Below, one piece after another: positions 16,201 through 24,149 of a stretch of DNA of 36,513 nucleotides. The notes below the pieces were generated by a model. That model ran no database searches. It worked only from the letters and a program-made list of their open reading frames with translations, and was not told the DNA's origin. Source of the DNA: Gammaproteobacteria bacterium. Lineage in GTDB: Bacteria > Pseudomonadota > Gammaproteobacteria > Pseudomonadales > Azotimanducaceae. The translations under genes were made by a program, and so were the position numbers. The stretch spans positions 1 to 36,513 of the forward strand of contig JAPOVK010000048.1 in the NCBI GenBank assembly GCA_026708185.1, in the 5' to 3' direction. Each line of letters starts with the position of its first letter. Within the stretch, counting starts at the first letter, position 1.

Positions 16201-17115
16201 CGGGTAATTGTCGGCGTCGATCCGTGCGAAGGTGGGCGTGAACGTCGGGTCGAACTCGCGCAGGCTGATGAGGGGATCGGGGCTTAACACCACCGACGGC
16301 GCGATCCCGGCTCCCACGCTCACGCTCGTGAACCTGATGCGCCCGGCCACGCTGTCGTTCCGCCACAGGTGTTCGGTGTCGCCTACGCCCCCGACGAAGT
16401 CGCCCGCGACGAAGTCGCGCTGCGTGCCCCAGTGCCCCAACGCGAGGTCGAGGTCGCCGTCAAGATCGTAGTCGCCGAACGCTGGTGACATGGAATACGC
16501 CGCCAGCATGCGATCGAGGCCGGAGCCAGGAGTGACGTCGGTGAAGGTGCCGTCGCCGTCGTTCGAGTAGAGGAGGGTCGGATCGCCTTCGAGACCCGGC
16601 AGCAGCAGGTCGAGATCGCCGTCCCCGTCGAGATCCGCCAGGGCGGGCGAGCCGTGCCGATAGGTTCGGTCGCCGGGCTTGGCGTAGGCCACGCCCGCCT
16701 CTACCGCAACGTCGCTGAAGCGAAGATCACCGTCGTTCCTATACAGCAGGTTCGGCCCGAGATCGCCGCGGACGATGAAGAGATCGACATCGCCGTCGCG
16801 GTCGTAGTCTCCCGCTGCGGCCCCGCTCGGCACCGTGACCGGCACCTCGACGTTGCGCATGTCCTCGGCAATGCCGACCGTGAACGCGATGCCGGAACGT
16901 CCGGTCACGTCCGTGAAGATCGGTTCGGCTTCTTCCGTGGGCGACGGTGTCGGGGCAGTCGGCGGCGGTGGCGCCGGCTCTGGCGGAGCACCACCGCCAC
17001 CGCCACCGCAGCCCGAAGCGAAAAGCAGCAATCCCAGCGTCAAAGAGCGCGGCAACGGAGCCTGTGACGATCCGAGACGGCGTGGGGTGGAAGACCTTGA
17101 CTCGTCAGTCATCAT
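13255..17115 (-). CDS. Lipoprotein fusing FG-GAP/VCBS repeats, an UnbV-ASPIC domain and a vanadium-dependent haloperoxidase domain
   Basis: 1286 residues from the ATG at 17115 (GAGGG upstream; ATG at 17112 equally possible). A hydrophobic stretch ends in a lipobox FASGC followed by a Gly run and a Pro-rich linker, so it is probably an outer-surface or periplasmic lipoprotein. Residues about 70-480 hold at least six calcium-binding-type FG-GAP loops (DYDRDGDVDLF, DLDGDGDLDLL, DYDGDGDLDWF, DFDEDGDVDIL). About 505-587 is an ASPIC/UnbV domain (NSSAVGARIVV). A divergent repeat-like beta domain follows (about 600-665). The C-terminal 600 residues are a vanadate-dependent haloperoxidase/PAP2-type domain with all three motifs: KGWYDYIRP (near 1075), SGHSTYS (near 1182) and SRIWGGIH (near 1246-1253). 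Expected chemistry: peroxide-driven halide oxidation or phosphomonoesterase activity. The fusion is unusual. Confidence 0.9.
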   Translation of the reverse strand: MMTDESRSSTPRRLGSSQAPLPRSLTLGLLLFASGCGGGGGGAPPEPAPPPPTAPTPSPTEEAEPIFTDVTGRSGIAFTVGIAEDMRNVEVPVTVPSGAAAGDYDRDGDVDLFIVRGDLGPNLLYRNDGDLRFSDVAVEAGVAYAKPGDRTYRHGSPALADLDGDGDLDLLLPGLEGDPTLLYSNDGDGTFTDVTPGSGLDRMLAAYSMSPAFGDYDLDGDLDLALGHWGTQRDFVAGDFVGGVGDTEHLWRNDSVAGRIRFTSVSVGAGIAPSVVLSPDPLISLREFDPTFTPTFARIDADNYPDLLMVSDYNHSQVFLNNGNGTFRNVTDFEVIVDGNGMGSAVGDYDGDGDLDWFVSSILARGDDVPSHLSTLGNRLYRNDAGVFVDATDSAGVADGGWGWGSCFIDFENDGDLDIYHTNGWPQFDEYGGFSSDASRAFVSDGEGGFVDNAESLGLADREQGRGVVCADFDEDGDVDILLLHDNAANAATLYRNDSDSNYLGIRLQGRHPNSSAVGARIVVEADGNEYLREVTLGSNFASHNPTAQVFGLGATSLVDRLVVYWPDGEQTSLESVAVNQYLDIEHPRYDPDENVGTRLVVVLGDGSGFYRVGDEVPIRAAEPEANYHFSHWEVTGGEVASPSSPETVVTLLERVVHVTARYLPGVSAAQDASVARRWNEVLLQSIRNDYARPTVHARNLFHVSAGMYDAWSAVQETGSPWLLDRERSGVACSFDNVAASDDRESAAEAAMSFAAYRLIRHRFRDSPGVAAIYRDTATLMQALDLDAGIETASYREASAEALGNHVADCYIRFGLADGANEAADYGNRAYRPVNPPLEPALAGNPNIRDLNRWQPLTLEEFIDQAGNPTDSTPDFLSPEWGAVVPFALSADDMTVYERDGFEYRLYHDPGEPPTIDGPLSNNYMWAFSLVAVWASHLDPTDGVMWDISPAAIGNIASYPDAFEDYPSFYKREAGGDPSAGHVKNPKTDARYAPQVVPRGDYTRVLAEFWADGPESETPPGHWFVIANTVNDHPLLERRFGGTAPVLDRLEWDLKTYFALGGAMHDAAIAAWGAKGWYDYIRPISALRAMADLGQSSDVNLPSYHEHGIPLIPGFIELIDDDDPLRGEALEHVGKPKFYTWRGPDFVPDPDVDVAGVGWIRAEDWWPYQRPTFVTPPFAGYVSGHSTYSRAAAEVLSALTGDDYFPGGMSGFRIPAETFLHFEAGPSVAMTLQWATYQDAADQCSLSRIWGGIHPPIDDIPGRLMGIEIGRDAFAEAGRYFDGLVD

Positions 17116-17176
17116 TGGCGCCCTCAACGCATATAGTCTACGGCTCGCACGCACCACGTAAGATGCTTCGGCCCCG

Positions 17177-18439
17177 ATGAGAATGACTGACTTGCCACTG
17201 CCTCAAGGCGATCCCACCGAGTTGGGTTTCGATCTCCAACGCCTCGCGAACATCGAGGACGCCATGCAGGCGTTCGTTGACGACGGCCGCTTACCGAACC
17301 TCGTCACCCTCGTAGCTCGGCGCGGCCATGTCGTCCACCAGCACGCCTGCGGTGTGCTCGACCTGGACGACGATGCGCCCGCCCGAGTCAACACCCTGTT
17401 CCGCATGTGGTCCAACACCAAGCCCATCGCCGGTGTCGCGACGCTGACCCTCTACGAGCGGGGCCTGCTGAATCTGGACGACCCGATTGCCCGGTTCCTT
17501 CCGGAGTACGCCGACCAGCGCGTACGCCGAGCGGACGAACCCATGGCCACCGAACCCGCCAGCCGCGGCATCACGATCCGCGACTGCCTGACCAACACCA
17601 CGGGTCTGCAGGATCCGTCGTCCATGCCCCATTTCTATCGAGAGCAGTACGAGGACATCCTCACCCAGATCGGCTGGATCGGCCCACACTCGGGCATGCT
17701 CAACGTGCCCGATAGCAACAACCGGGAGCGCGTCCGTGCGCAGGCGCAGTTGCCGCTGATGGCGCATCCGGGCGAACGCTTCGAATACCACTTCGGCTAC
17801 CCGCTGCTCGGTGCCGTGCTCGAGGAAGCGAGCGGTCAGCGCCTGGACGAACTGTTCCGGGATGCCGTTTTCGAACCCTTGGGCATGAACGACACGGGCT
17901 TCTACCTAGCGGACGGCGCCCTGCCGCGTTTCGGGGCGTGCTACATCCCCCGGGAAGTGGACGGCGAGATGCGGCTGGTGGCCATCGAAAAGGCGGCGAC
18001 CTGCGAGAAGACGGCGGGACCGAAACGGGAGTTCGCGGCCGGAGGGGACTTCGGCGGCGTGTTGACCACGGCCGGCGACTACGCCCGCTTCGGACAGATG
18101 CTGCTGAACGGCGGCGAACTCGACGGCGTGCGCATTCTCGGACGCAAGACGGCGGCGCTCATGACCGCCAACCACACCGGCGACATGGTCATTCCCATCT
18201 CCGGCCCAGGCTACCACTGGGGTTTGGGGGTGTCGGTGTACCACGGTGGCGGAAACCCGCCGCCTGTCCATTCCGTCGGCACCTATGGCTGGGACGGCGC
18301 TGCCGGCACGATGTACTTCGCCGACCCCGCCGAAGACCTGCTCGCCGTGTGCCTGACGCAGGTCATGGCGGCTGGAACGATGCCGAACAACACCTACCAG
18401 GAGGACTTCCGCAGGCTGGTCTACCAAGCGCTGGTCTGA
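17177..18439 (+). CDS. Serine hydrolase, beta-lactamase (class C/EstB-like) fold
   Basis: 420 residues from the ATG at 17177 (another ATG lies two codons in). The catalytic S-x-x-K tetrad is S79-N-T-K82. The second motif is probably the tyrosine in YHFGYP near 198, and the third lies in the glycine-rich GTYGWDGAAGT near 374, replacing K-T-G as in many esterases of this fold. Typical class C helices follow the nucleophile (LTLYERGLLNLDDPI). There is no signal peptide, so it is probably cytoplasmic. Family members hydrolyse small esters, beta-lactams or D-amino peptides; esterase is the best guess. It is divergent from the haloperoxidase fusion (61 nt between starts) and 57 nt ahead of a second serine hydrolase, likely co-transcribed. 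No clear ribosome-binding site is seen. Confidence 0.9.
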   Translation: MRMTDLPLPQGDPTELGFDLQRLANIEDAMQAFVDDGRLPNLVTLVARRGHVVHQHACGVLDLDDDAPARVNTLFRMWSNTKPIAGVATLTLYERGLLNLDDPIARFLPEYADQRVRRADEPMATEPASRGITIRDCLTNTTGLQDPSSMPHFYREQYEDILTQIGWIGPHSGMLNVPDSNNRERVRAQAQLPLMAHPGERFEYHFGYPLLGAVLEEASGQRLDELFRDAVFEPLGMNDTGFYLADGALPRFGACYIPREVDGEMRLVAIEKAATCEKTAGPKREFAAGGDFGGVLTTAGDYARFGQMLLNGGELDGVRILGRKTAALMTANHTGDMVIPISGPGYHWGLGVSVYHGGGNPPPVHSVGTYGWDGAAGTMYFADPAEDLLAVCLTQVMAAGTMPNNTYQEDFRRLVYQALV

Positions 18440-18496
18440 ACAAAGGCGCCGCCTTAGGATGCAACTCGCCGCACGAGAACTGAACGGGAGGGTTCC

Positions 18497-19780
18497 ATGG
18501 CAGGAACGCGTTTGACGAACTTAAGCCGTCGTGACTTCGGCCGACTGTCGATGGCTGCGCTCGGGGGCGCGGTTGCCGGCGCGGGGCGGGTAGGAGTTGC
18601 TGGTGAATCGGCCGGTGCAGAGATCAACGGCACCGTGGCTCCCGGCTTCGAACGGGTCCGGGACGCGTTCGCCGCCAACTTCGAGAACCACGGCGAAGTC
18701 GGTGCCGCGTTCAGCCTGTATCACCGGGGCGTCAAGGTGGTCGATCTCTGGGGCGGCGTGGCGGACCCGGAAACCGGTCGGCCATGGGCCGAGGACAGCA
18801 TCGTCATGGTGTTCTCAAGCACCAAGGGCGCGACCGCGGTCTGCGCGCACCTGCTGGCCCAGCGCGGCGACCTGGACCTCGATGCCCCCGTGGCAACGTA
18901 CTGGCCAGAGTTCGCAGCAGCCGGGAAAGAGGACATTCCGGTGCGCTGGCTGCTGTCCCACCGAGTCGGCCTCCCGATCTTCGACGAGCCGATCACTGTC
19001 GAGGAGTTCCTGGCGTGGGAGCCGCCCGTCGAGACCCTCGCGGCGCAGAGCCCAGTCTGGGAGCCCGGGACCACGCACGGCTACCACTCCGGGACCTACG
19101 GCTGGCTTGTCGGCGAGGTGGTGCGGCGGATCAGCGGCAAGAGCCTGGGGACGTTTTTCGCCGACGAGGTCGCAGGCCCCTTGGGCCTCGATTTCTGGAT
19201 CGGGCTTCCCGAGAGCGAAGAGAGCCGCGTCGTTCCCGTGATCGCCGTTGACCTGGCGGATGGCGCCATGGACGAGCAAGCGCTGACGGACCGACGGCGT
19301 GATCTCCTCGCGGCGTCCAGGGATCCGGACTCTTTGCTCGCGAAGCCAGCGACGACGGGGCCGTTGGACCCGAACAGCCGGGCGTTCCGCGCCGCCGAGC
19401 TTCCAGCGGGGAACGGCGTCGCCGACGCACGCTCGCTGGCGCGCATGTACGCCTCGCTCATCGGCGACGGCGTCGACGGCCTGCGACTGCTGAACGACGA
19501 GACCATCGCACGCGCCACCACCGAGCAGTCGAACGGCCGCGATGGGGTGCTGCAGGTCCAGACCCGCTTCGGGCTCGGGTTCGAACTTAATCTGCCGAAT
19601 AACCATCTCGGCCAGGAGGGCGCGTTCGGGCACTCCGGCGCGGGCGGCTCGCTCGCCTTCGCCGACCCGAACGCCGAGATCGCCTTCGCCTACGTGATGA
19701 ACCAGATGCAGCTCGTGGCGAGCGACGACCCGCGCACGCTTAGCCTGATCGCCGCGGTTCACGAGTCCCTGAAGGGCTAG
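18497..19780 (+). CDS. Serine hydrolase, beta-lactamase fold, Tat-exported
   Basis: 427 residues from the ATG at 18497 (GGGAGG 6 nt upstream). A twin-arginine signal is visible (SRRDFGRLS, then AALGGAVAGAGRVGVAGESAGA), predicting folded export to the periplasm. The nucleophile motif is S107-S-T-K110, the Tyr motif YHSGTYG starts at Y196, and the third motif is HSGAGG near 378. These residues match EstB-like or 6-aminohexanoate-dimer-hydrolase-like carboxylesterases. It follows another serine hydrolase, but that one lacks export signals, so the two act in different compartments. Downstream, a REP-like hairpin region separates it from the sugar dehydrogenase. Confidence 0.92.
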   Translation: MAGTRLTNLSRRDFGRLSMAALGGAVAGAGRVGVAGESAGAEINGTVAPGFERVRDAFAANFENHGEVGAAFSLYHRGVKVVDLWGGVADPETGRPWAEDSIVMVFSSTKGATAVCAHLLAQRGDLDLDAPVATYWPEFAAAGKEDIPVRWLLSHRVGLPIFDEPITVEEFLAWEPPVETLAAQSPVWEPGTTHGYHSGTYGWLVGEVVRRISGKSLGTFFADEVAGPLGLDFWIGLPESEESRVVPVIAVDLADGAMDEQALTDRRRDLLAASRDPDSLLAKPATTGPLDPNSRAFRAAELPAGNGVADARSLARMYASLIGDGVDGLRLLNDETIARATTEQSNGRDGVLQVQTRFGLGFELNLPNNHLGQEGAFGHSGAGGSLAFADPNAEIAFAYVMNQMQLVASDDPRTLSLIAAVHESLKG

Positions 19781-19812
19781 CCGATAGGTGCGCGGGCATC
19801 CCGGCCCGCAAC

Positions 19813-19858
19813 GCGGACCTGGACGTGGACGTGGCGGACCTACTGGTCCGCGCGCACC
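19813..19858 (+). repeat. Dispersed REP-like repeat, copy 1
   Basis: 46 bp that share a 31-bp identical core (19828-19858) with 24079-24109. The core contains the hairpin GCGGACC-TACT-GGTCCGC. Compared with copy 2 this copy has an extra GACGTG hexamer. An outer arm GGTGCGCG at 19787-19794 can also pair with CGCGCACC at 19851-19858. It lies 62 bp before the sugar dehydrogenase start. Confidence 0.8.
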
Positions 19859-19919
19859 CTAGGTTGCGGGCGGGCGCACATTCGTGCGAGCGTCAGCGAA
19901 CCACGTCGGGAGTTGATCC

Positions 19920-21410
19920 ATGCGGCCAGTCGTCATCTGCCTCATCGCTCTCGCTTCCCTCGCCGCTACTAGCACTTTCGGCCAGGGTCGCTCCCAAGCG
20001 TTCGAACGCCTCTACCAGCAGCATTGCGCCGTCTGCCACGGCGACCGCTTCCAAGGTGCAGCCCAAGGCACGCCTCTCGTCAACGCCCCGCTGATCCGCG
20101 GCGAAGGCGTGGAGGCCATCGCCAAGAGCATCGCCGAGGGCGCACCGGACCTCGGCATGCCAGCGTGGTCGGAGACCCTGGCCGGGGGACAAATCAGAAG
20201 CCTCGCCATCCTCATCGCCGAAGAGCGCGCCAACGCCACGTTCTCCGATTTCCGCATGGCCCCGCCCCTCGAACTGCCCGACGGGATCATCGAGACCGCG
20301 AACCACGGGTACCGCCTGACCAAGGTGATCGACGGCCTCGAGCCCCTGCCCTACTCGATCGCACCGCTCCCGGACGGCCGCATCCTGCTCACGGAGAAGA
20401 TGCGCGGGCTCACGGTCGTTTCCGCCGACGGCACGCAATCAGACCTCGTTCCCGGCGCGCCAGTTGGCAACCGGCAGTCGGTCCGGCGTGGGCCGCTAAG
20501 CTACGGGCTCGGCTGGATCCTCGACGTGGCCCTGCACCCGGACTACGCCGACAACGGCTGGATCTACCTGAGCTTCGGCGACCGCTGCACCGACTGCGGC
20601 GCCCGCCCGGCATCCATGGTCAAACTCATCCGCGGGCGCCTGATGGAGGGCACCTGGACCGACGAGGAGACGATCTACCAGGCCGCTCCCGAGCACTACA
20701 ACTCCGCCACCGACATGGCCGCGGGCGGGCGCATCGCCTTCGACGGCGCCGGGCACGTCTTCCTGAGCTTGGGCATGAAGGGCCGCTACGAAGAGATCCA
20801 GGACCTCGCGATACCGCACGGCAAGGTGCACCGCTTGCACGACGACGGACGCGTGCCGGCGGACAATCCATACGCCGACACCCCCGACAAGCTTGCGAGC
20901 ATCTGGACCTACGGACACCGCAGCGTCCACGGCCTCGAAGTGGACCCCAACACCGGCTTACTGTGGGGCACGGAGATGGGCCCTCGGGGCGGCGATGAGA
21001 TCAACCTGCTGCGACCCGGCGAGAACTACGGCTGGCCGCTCGCCTCGCACGGCCTGCACTACAACGGCCGATCCGTCGACGGCGCGGGCTTAGGCGTCGA
21101 GTTTGACCCCGCCGACCTCGTCGAGCCGGTCGTCGACTTCACCCCGTCGGTTGCCGTGTCGAGCTTCGTGTTCTACGAGGGCGACGCGTTCCCCGAGTGG
21201 CGCGGGCACATGCTCGTGGGGAGCCTCAAGGGCAGCGACATCTACCGCTTCGCCATGCAGGACGGCCAGGTCGCCGAGCGCGAGACGGTGCTCGAGGACC
21301 TGGCACGCATCCGGGACATCGAGGTCGGCCCGGCGGGCAGGATCTTCGTTCTGCTCGAGCACGAGGGCGGCAGCCTGATCGTTCGCATGGACTCGGCGTC
21401 CGCTGGATGA
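19920..21410 (+). CDS. PQQ-dependent sugar dehydrogenase (GDH-B/Asd-like) with N-terminal cytochrome c domain
   Basis: 496 residues from the ATG at 19920 (GGGAG 8 nt upstream). A signal peptide ends near FGQG (20-23). Residues about 25-105 form a class I cytochrome c domain with heme motif C36-A-V-C39-H40 and a possible distal Met in LGMPAW. From about 125 a six-bladed soluble glucose dehydrogenase-type propeller follows: PLPDGRILLTEK, GWILDVALHPDYADNGWIYL, YGHRSVHGLEVDP, TEMGPRGGDEINLL and GENYGWP. In that family the His in the GHRNxQG-like turn and the GPRGGDE motif bind PQQ and calcium. The predicted role is periplasmic oxidation of a sugar or aldose, with electrons passed to the fused cytochrome. 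PQQ biosynthesis genes are not in this window. Confidence 0.93.
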   Translation: MRPVVICLIALASLAATSTFGQGRSQAFERLYQQHCAVCHGDRFQGAAQGTPLVNAPLIRGEGVEAIAKSIAEGAPDLGMPAWSETLAGGQIRSLAILIAEERANATFSDFRMAPPLELPDGIIETANHGYRLTKVIDGLEPLPYSIAPLPDGRILLTEKMRGLTVVSADGTQSDLVPGAPVGNRQSVRRGPLSYGLGWILDVALHPDYADNGWIYLSFGDRCTDCGARPASMVKLIRGRLMEGTWTDEETIYQAAPEHYNSATDMAAGGRIAFDGAGHVFLSLGMKGRYEEIQDLAIPHGKVHRLHDDGRVPADNPYADTPDKLASIWTYGHRSVHGLEVDPNTGLLWGTEMGPRGGDEINLLRPGENYGWPLASHGLHYNGRSVDGAGLGVEFDPADLVEPVVDFTPSVAVSSFVFYEGDAFPEWRGHMLVGSLKGSDIYRFAMQDGQVAERETVLEDLARIRDIEVGPAGRIFVLLEHEGGSLIVRMDSASAG

Positions 21411-21563
21411 CTTCACCGCAGACGCGTCCCGTTCGTCGGTGCCGATTCGACGTGGCGTGAACCGCTCGCGCCGACCGTCGGCCGCCAACCGCGACCGGGT
21501 GAGGCGTCGTACGATGCTCAAGGCTGCGGTGGTCGCCTTAAACTTCGCTATGGAGCTTTCAAG

Positions 21564-22358
21564 ATGATTGACACCACCCGCCGAGGACGCCTTTCAGGTA
21601 GGACCGCACTCATCACCGGCGCGAGCCGCGGCATCGGGCGGGCCATCGCGCAAGCCTTCGCCGACGAGGGCGCGCACCTGTTCCTGACCGCCACGAACGC
21701 GGCCAAGCTAGAGGAAACCCGCGCGCTGTGCGCGAACGCGGGTCGGGAACTCGTGTGCCACGCCGCCGACGTGTCCAACCCGGATTCCGCGCAGGCGATG
21801 TTCGACACCGCGGTCGCGTGGCGGGGCGGACTCGACATCGTCGTCAACAACGCAGGGATCTACATCGGCAAACGGTTCGTCGACTACGAACTCGCCGAGC
21901 TTGATCGGGTGATGAAGGTGAATGTCTACGCGGTCTTCCAGCTCACGCAACTCGCGGTGCGCCACATGCGCGCTAGGGGCGGCGGCAAGATCGTCAACAT
22001 GGCGTCCACCGCCGGCAAGTGGGAGAGCCCCAACCAGGCGGTCTACAACACCTCGAAGCATGCGGTGGTCGGGCTGACGCGGTGCGCCGCGCTCGAGACC
22101 GCGACGGACGGCATCAACGTCAACGCGATCTGCCCGGGATTCGTCTCCACCGGCATGTTCGACGGGCTGCAGGAATCCGCGGACGCACAGGGCGTGTCCG
22201 TTGCAGAGTTGCAGCAGGCCATCGTTTCGCGCGTGCCGATGGGCCGACTGGTCACCGGCGAGGAGGTCGCCCACCTCGCCGTCTACCTGGCGAGCAGCGA
22301 GTCCGACGGCATGACCGGGCAGTCGATCCCGATCAGCGGGGGGATGCGAATGGGGTGA
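21564..22358 (+). CDS. Short-chain dehydrogenase/reductase (classical SDR)
   Basis: 264 residues from the ATG at 21564 (GGAG 9 nt upstream). The Rossmann motif TGASRGIG is at 18-25, NNAG at 95-98, and the catalytic triad/tetrad is S148, Y161 and K165 in YNTSK. The C-terminal ISGGMRMG matches the usual SDR ending. The cofactor is probably NAD(H) or NADP(H); the substrate cannot be read from sequence. It resembles 3-oxoacyl-ACP reductase or gluconate 5-dehydrogenase-like SDRs. Cytoplasmic. It lies 153 nt after the sugar dehydrogenase, which would fit sugar-acid oxidation, but this is only context. It converges with the tannase gene. Confidence 0.93.
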   Translation: MIDTTRRGRLSGRTALITGASRGIGRAIAQAFADEGAHLFLTATNAAKLEETRALCANAGRELVCHAADVSNPDSAQAMFDTAVAWRGGLDIVVNNAGIYIGKRFVDYELAELDRVMKVNVYAVFQLTQLAVRHMRARGGGKIVNMASTAGKWESPNQAVYNTSKHAVVGLTRCAALETATDGINVNAICPGFVSTGMFDGLQESADAQGVSVAELQQAIVSRVPMGRLVTGEEVAHLAVYLASSESDGMTGQSIPISGGMRMG

Positions 22359-22427
22359 TGTAACCACTGATCACGGGCAAGTGGCGTTCCACACCGTTTG
22401 CCTCCATCTCGGCCCGGCAACACAGAG

Positions 22428-23993
22428 TCAGTCTTCGACGCAGGCGTAGTTCTCCGCGTCATCCGTGTCGCCCGAGCCGTTGTACTGCGCGTACTGCGGA
22501 TAGGGGCACAGCGGACGGGTGAAGCGCATGGCGTCCTGCTGCGCTTTGCCGGCTTCGAGAATGGCATCGCTCCAGTTCACGACCCGCGCCGTAATGGCGG
22601 TCTGGGCCTCCATGAACGTGAAATCCCCGGGGTGTTCCGCAATGATCCGGTCGGGCGCCACGTCGTTCTCGACCCAGTCCACGATGGGCTGGATGAAGTC
22701 GGCGGCCCAGGCGCCGGGGCCGGCCGCGCAGTGCACCATGCCCGGGACCATGTAGGTGCGCAGGTACTCGTCCAGCGCATCCGCACCGTTCAGTTCCTCG
22801 GCGTCCGCGAGGAAACCCTCGAGAGTCTTGGCGCGGCAGGGCTGGTCATGCCAGCCGTTGTAGATGATGAGCTTCCCGCCGCTCTCCTCGAAAGCGCTGA
22901 AGTCGGGCGTCGGCACCTCCACCGAGTACATGACCTCTCTCAGCCGGGGAAGGTCGCTGACCGGGTCGAAGCTCGCGACGTCGAAGTCCGGCTCGCGGTG
23001 CATTACGGCCTCGATCACATCCACGGTGATGTCGGACGCGGTCCCCTCGAGGAACGGCACGGGACCCGTCACCCAGAGCTCGAAGTCGCCGCCCAGTTCC
23101 CCGCCGGGATAGACGCCCGGCACCACCACGGCGCCGGAGTCGTCGGTGACCCCGGTGTAAATGTAGCGCGCGGTCTCGATCTGAGCCGCCGTCAGGCAGT
23201 CGGGCGCGGGACCGTCCTGGCACGCGAGCGCGCCGAGTTCGAGCATCTCGACGGTGCACTTTCGCGGATCCCCCACTATCCCGTCCGCAACGCCGTCAAG
23301 CAGATCGCAGGCTCTCCTCGTGTTGGCGTCCAGCAACGCCACCGACTCGGCCGCGAGGGGACCGCGGCGCTGGTGCCGGCTCGTCTCGTAAGCCCACACG
23401 AGCAGTTGCGAATACTCGATCGCCGGCGCGCCAGCGATGATGCCGTCATAGTCGTCCGGGTAGCGCAGGGCCTCCACAAGCGCCGCGCGCCCGCCGTTCG
23501 AGCAGCCCCACAGGTACGCGTACTGCACGGGCTGGCCGTAGAACGCCGCGACGATCCGCTTGGCCAGCACGGTGGTCAGGTGATTGGCACGGAAGGCGAA
23601 GTTCAGTTTCGCGTGATCATCCCGGTAGAACGTCGGCTCGTTCGCCGCCTCATGGCCGGTGTCGGTCGTGGCCATGGCGAAGCCGTCGCCGAGCAGGCTG
23701 CTCGTATCGCCGATCACGCCGGCGAGGCCCCCCGGGGCATGGAACATGAACCGCCCCGTCCAGCCTTCGACCGGCATGCGAACCTCGAAACGGATCGTCG
23801 CGTCGATCGTGCCCCGCACCCGGCAGTGCGCCGGCGCAGCGTCCGAGGCCAACACCAGCACGCCCGCCTCCACGGCATTGTCCATGTCGGACAACCGGTA
23901 GAGATCGGCGCATCGACCGGCAGGCGAATCGGCCGCGAGGGCGATCCCTGGCAGGGCAAGGCACACAGAGGCCAACGTGGCAAGCAAACGCAT
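22428..23993 (-). CDS. Tannase/feruloyl esterase family alpha/beta hydrolase, secreted
   Basis: 521 residues from the ATG at 23993, with an AAGGAG Shine-Dalgarno 7 nt upstream; the frame is open 18 codons further but without support. The signal peptide is clear (MRLLATLASVCLALPGIALA). The nucleophile elbow is G-C-S165-N-G-G, typical of tannase family PF07519, and the following YDGIIAGAPA is also characteristic. The expected paired cysteines (C164 and a C near the histidine, as in HDQPC) are present. A late motif VPGMVHCAAGPG carries the catalytic His. Calcium-site-like DxDxxDG elements are seen around DLLDGVADGIV. Function: hydrolysis of aromatic esters (gallate or ferulate) outside the cytoplasm. 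Single gene, divergent from the unknown/GH16 pair. Confidence 0.93.
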   Translation of the reverse strand: MRLLATLASVCLALPGIALAADSPAGRCADLYRLSDMDNAVEAGVLVLASDAAPAHCRVRGTIDATIRFEVRMPVEGWTGRFMFHAPGGLAGVIGDTSSLLGDGFAMATTDTGHEAANEPTFYRDDHAKLNFAFRANHLTTVLAKRIVAAFYGQPVQYAYLWGCSNGGRAALVEALRYPDDYDGIIAGAPAIEYSQLLVWAYETSRHQRRGPLAAESVALLDANTRRACDLLDGVADGIVGDPRKCTVEMLELGALACQDGPAPDCLTAAQIETARYIYTGVTDDSGAVVVPGVYPGGELGGDFELWVTGPVPFLEGTASDITVDVIEAVMHREPDFDVASFDPVSDLPRLREVMYSVEVPTPDFSAFEESGGKLIIYNGWHDQPCRAKTLEGFLADAEELNGADALDEYLRTYMVPGMVHCAAGPGAWAADFIQPIVDWVENDVAPDRIIAEHPGDFTFMEAQTAITARVVNWSDAILEAGKAQQDAMRFTRPLCPYPQYAQYNGSGDTDDAENYACVED

Positions 23994-24069
23994 ACCGGTC
24001 TCCTTGGGGGAGTCGTGGAAAGTCGGGCGATTCGGCGATCCTAACACTCTCGATTGGCTGTCCAGGGTT

Positions 24070-24109
24070 GCGGACCTAGACGTGGCGGACCTACTGGTCC
24101 GCGCGCACC
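24070..24109 (+). repeat. Dispersed REP-like repeat, copy 2
   Basis: 40 bp sharing the 31-bp core of copy 1 exactly (24079-24109), including the hairpin GCGGACC-TACT-GGTCCGC. It lies in the divergent region between the tannase and the unknown gene, 40 bp before the latter's start. A terminator role is therefore unlikely here. Confidence 0.8.
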
Positions 24110-24149
24110 TGTTAGTCTCCGCCGCTGGCTCCGCAGGCGCGAATGGACG

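Noticed and set aside
22398-24044. 548-codon plus-strand frame
   Set aside because: Antisense to the tannase gene, which has a signal peptide, Shine-Dalgarno and catalytic motifs; the antisense frame has none.
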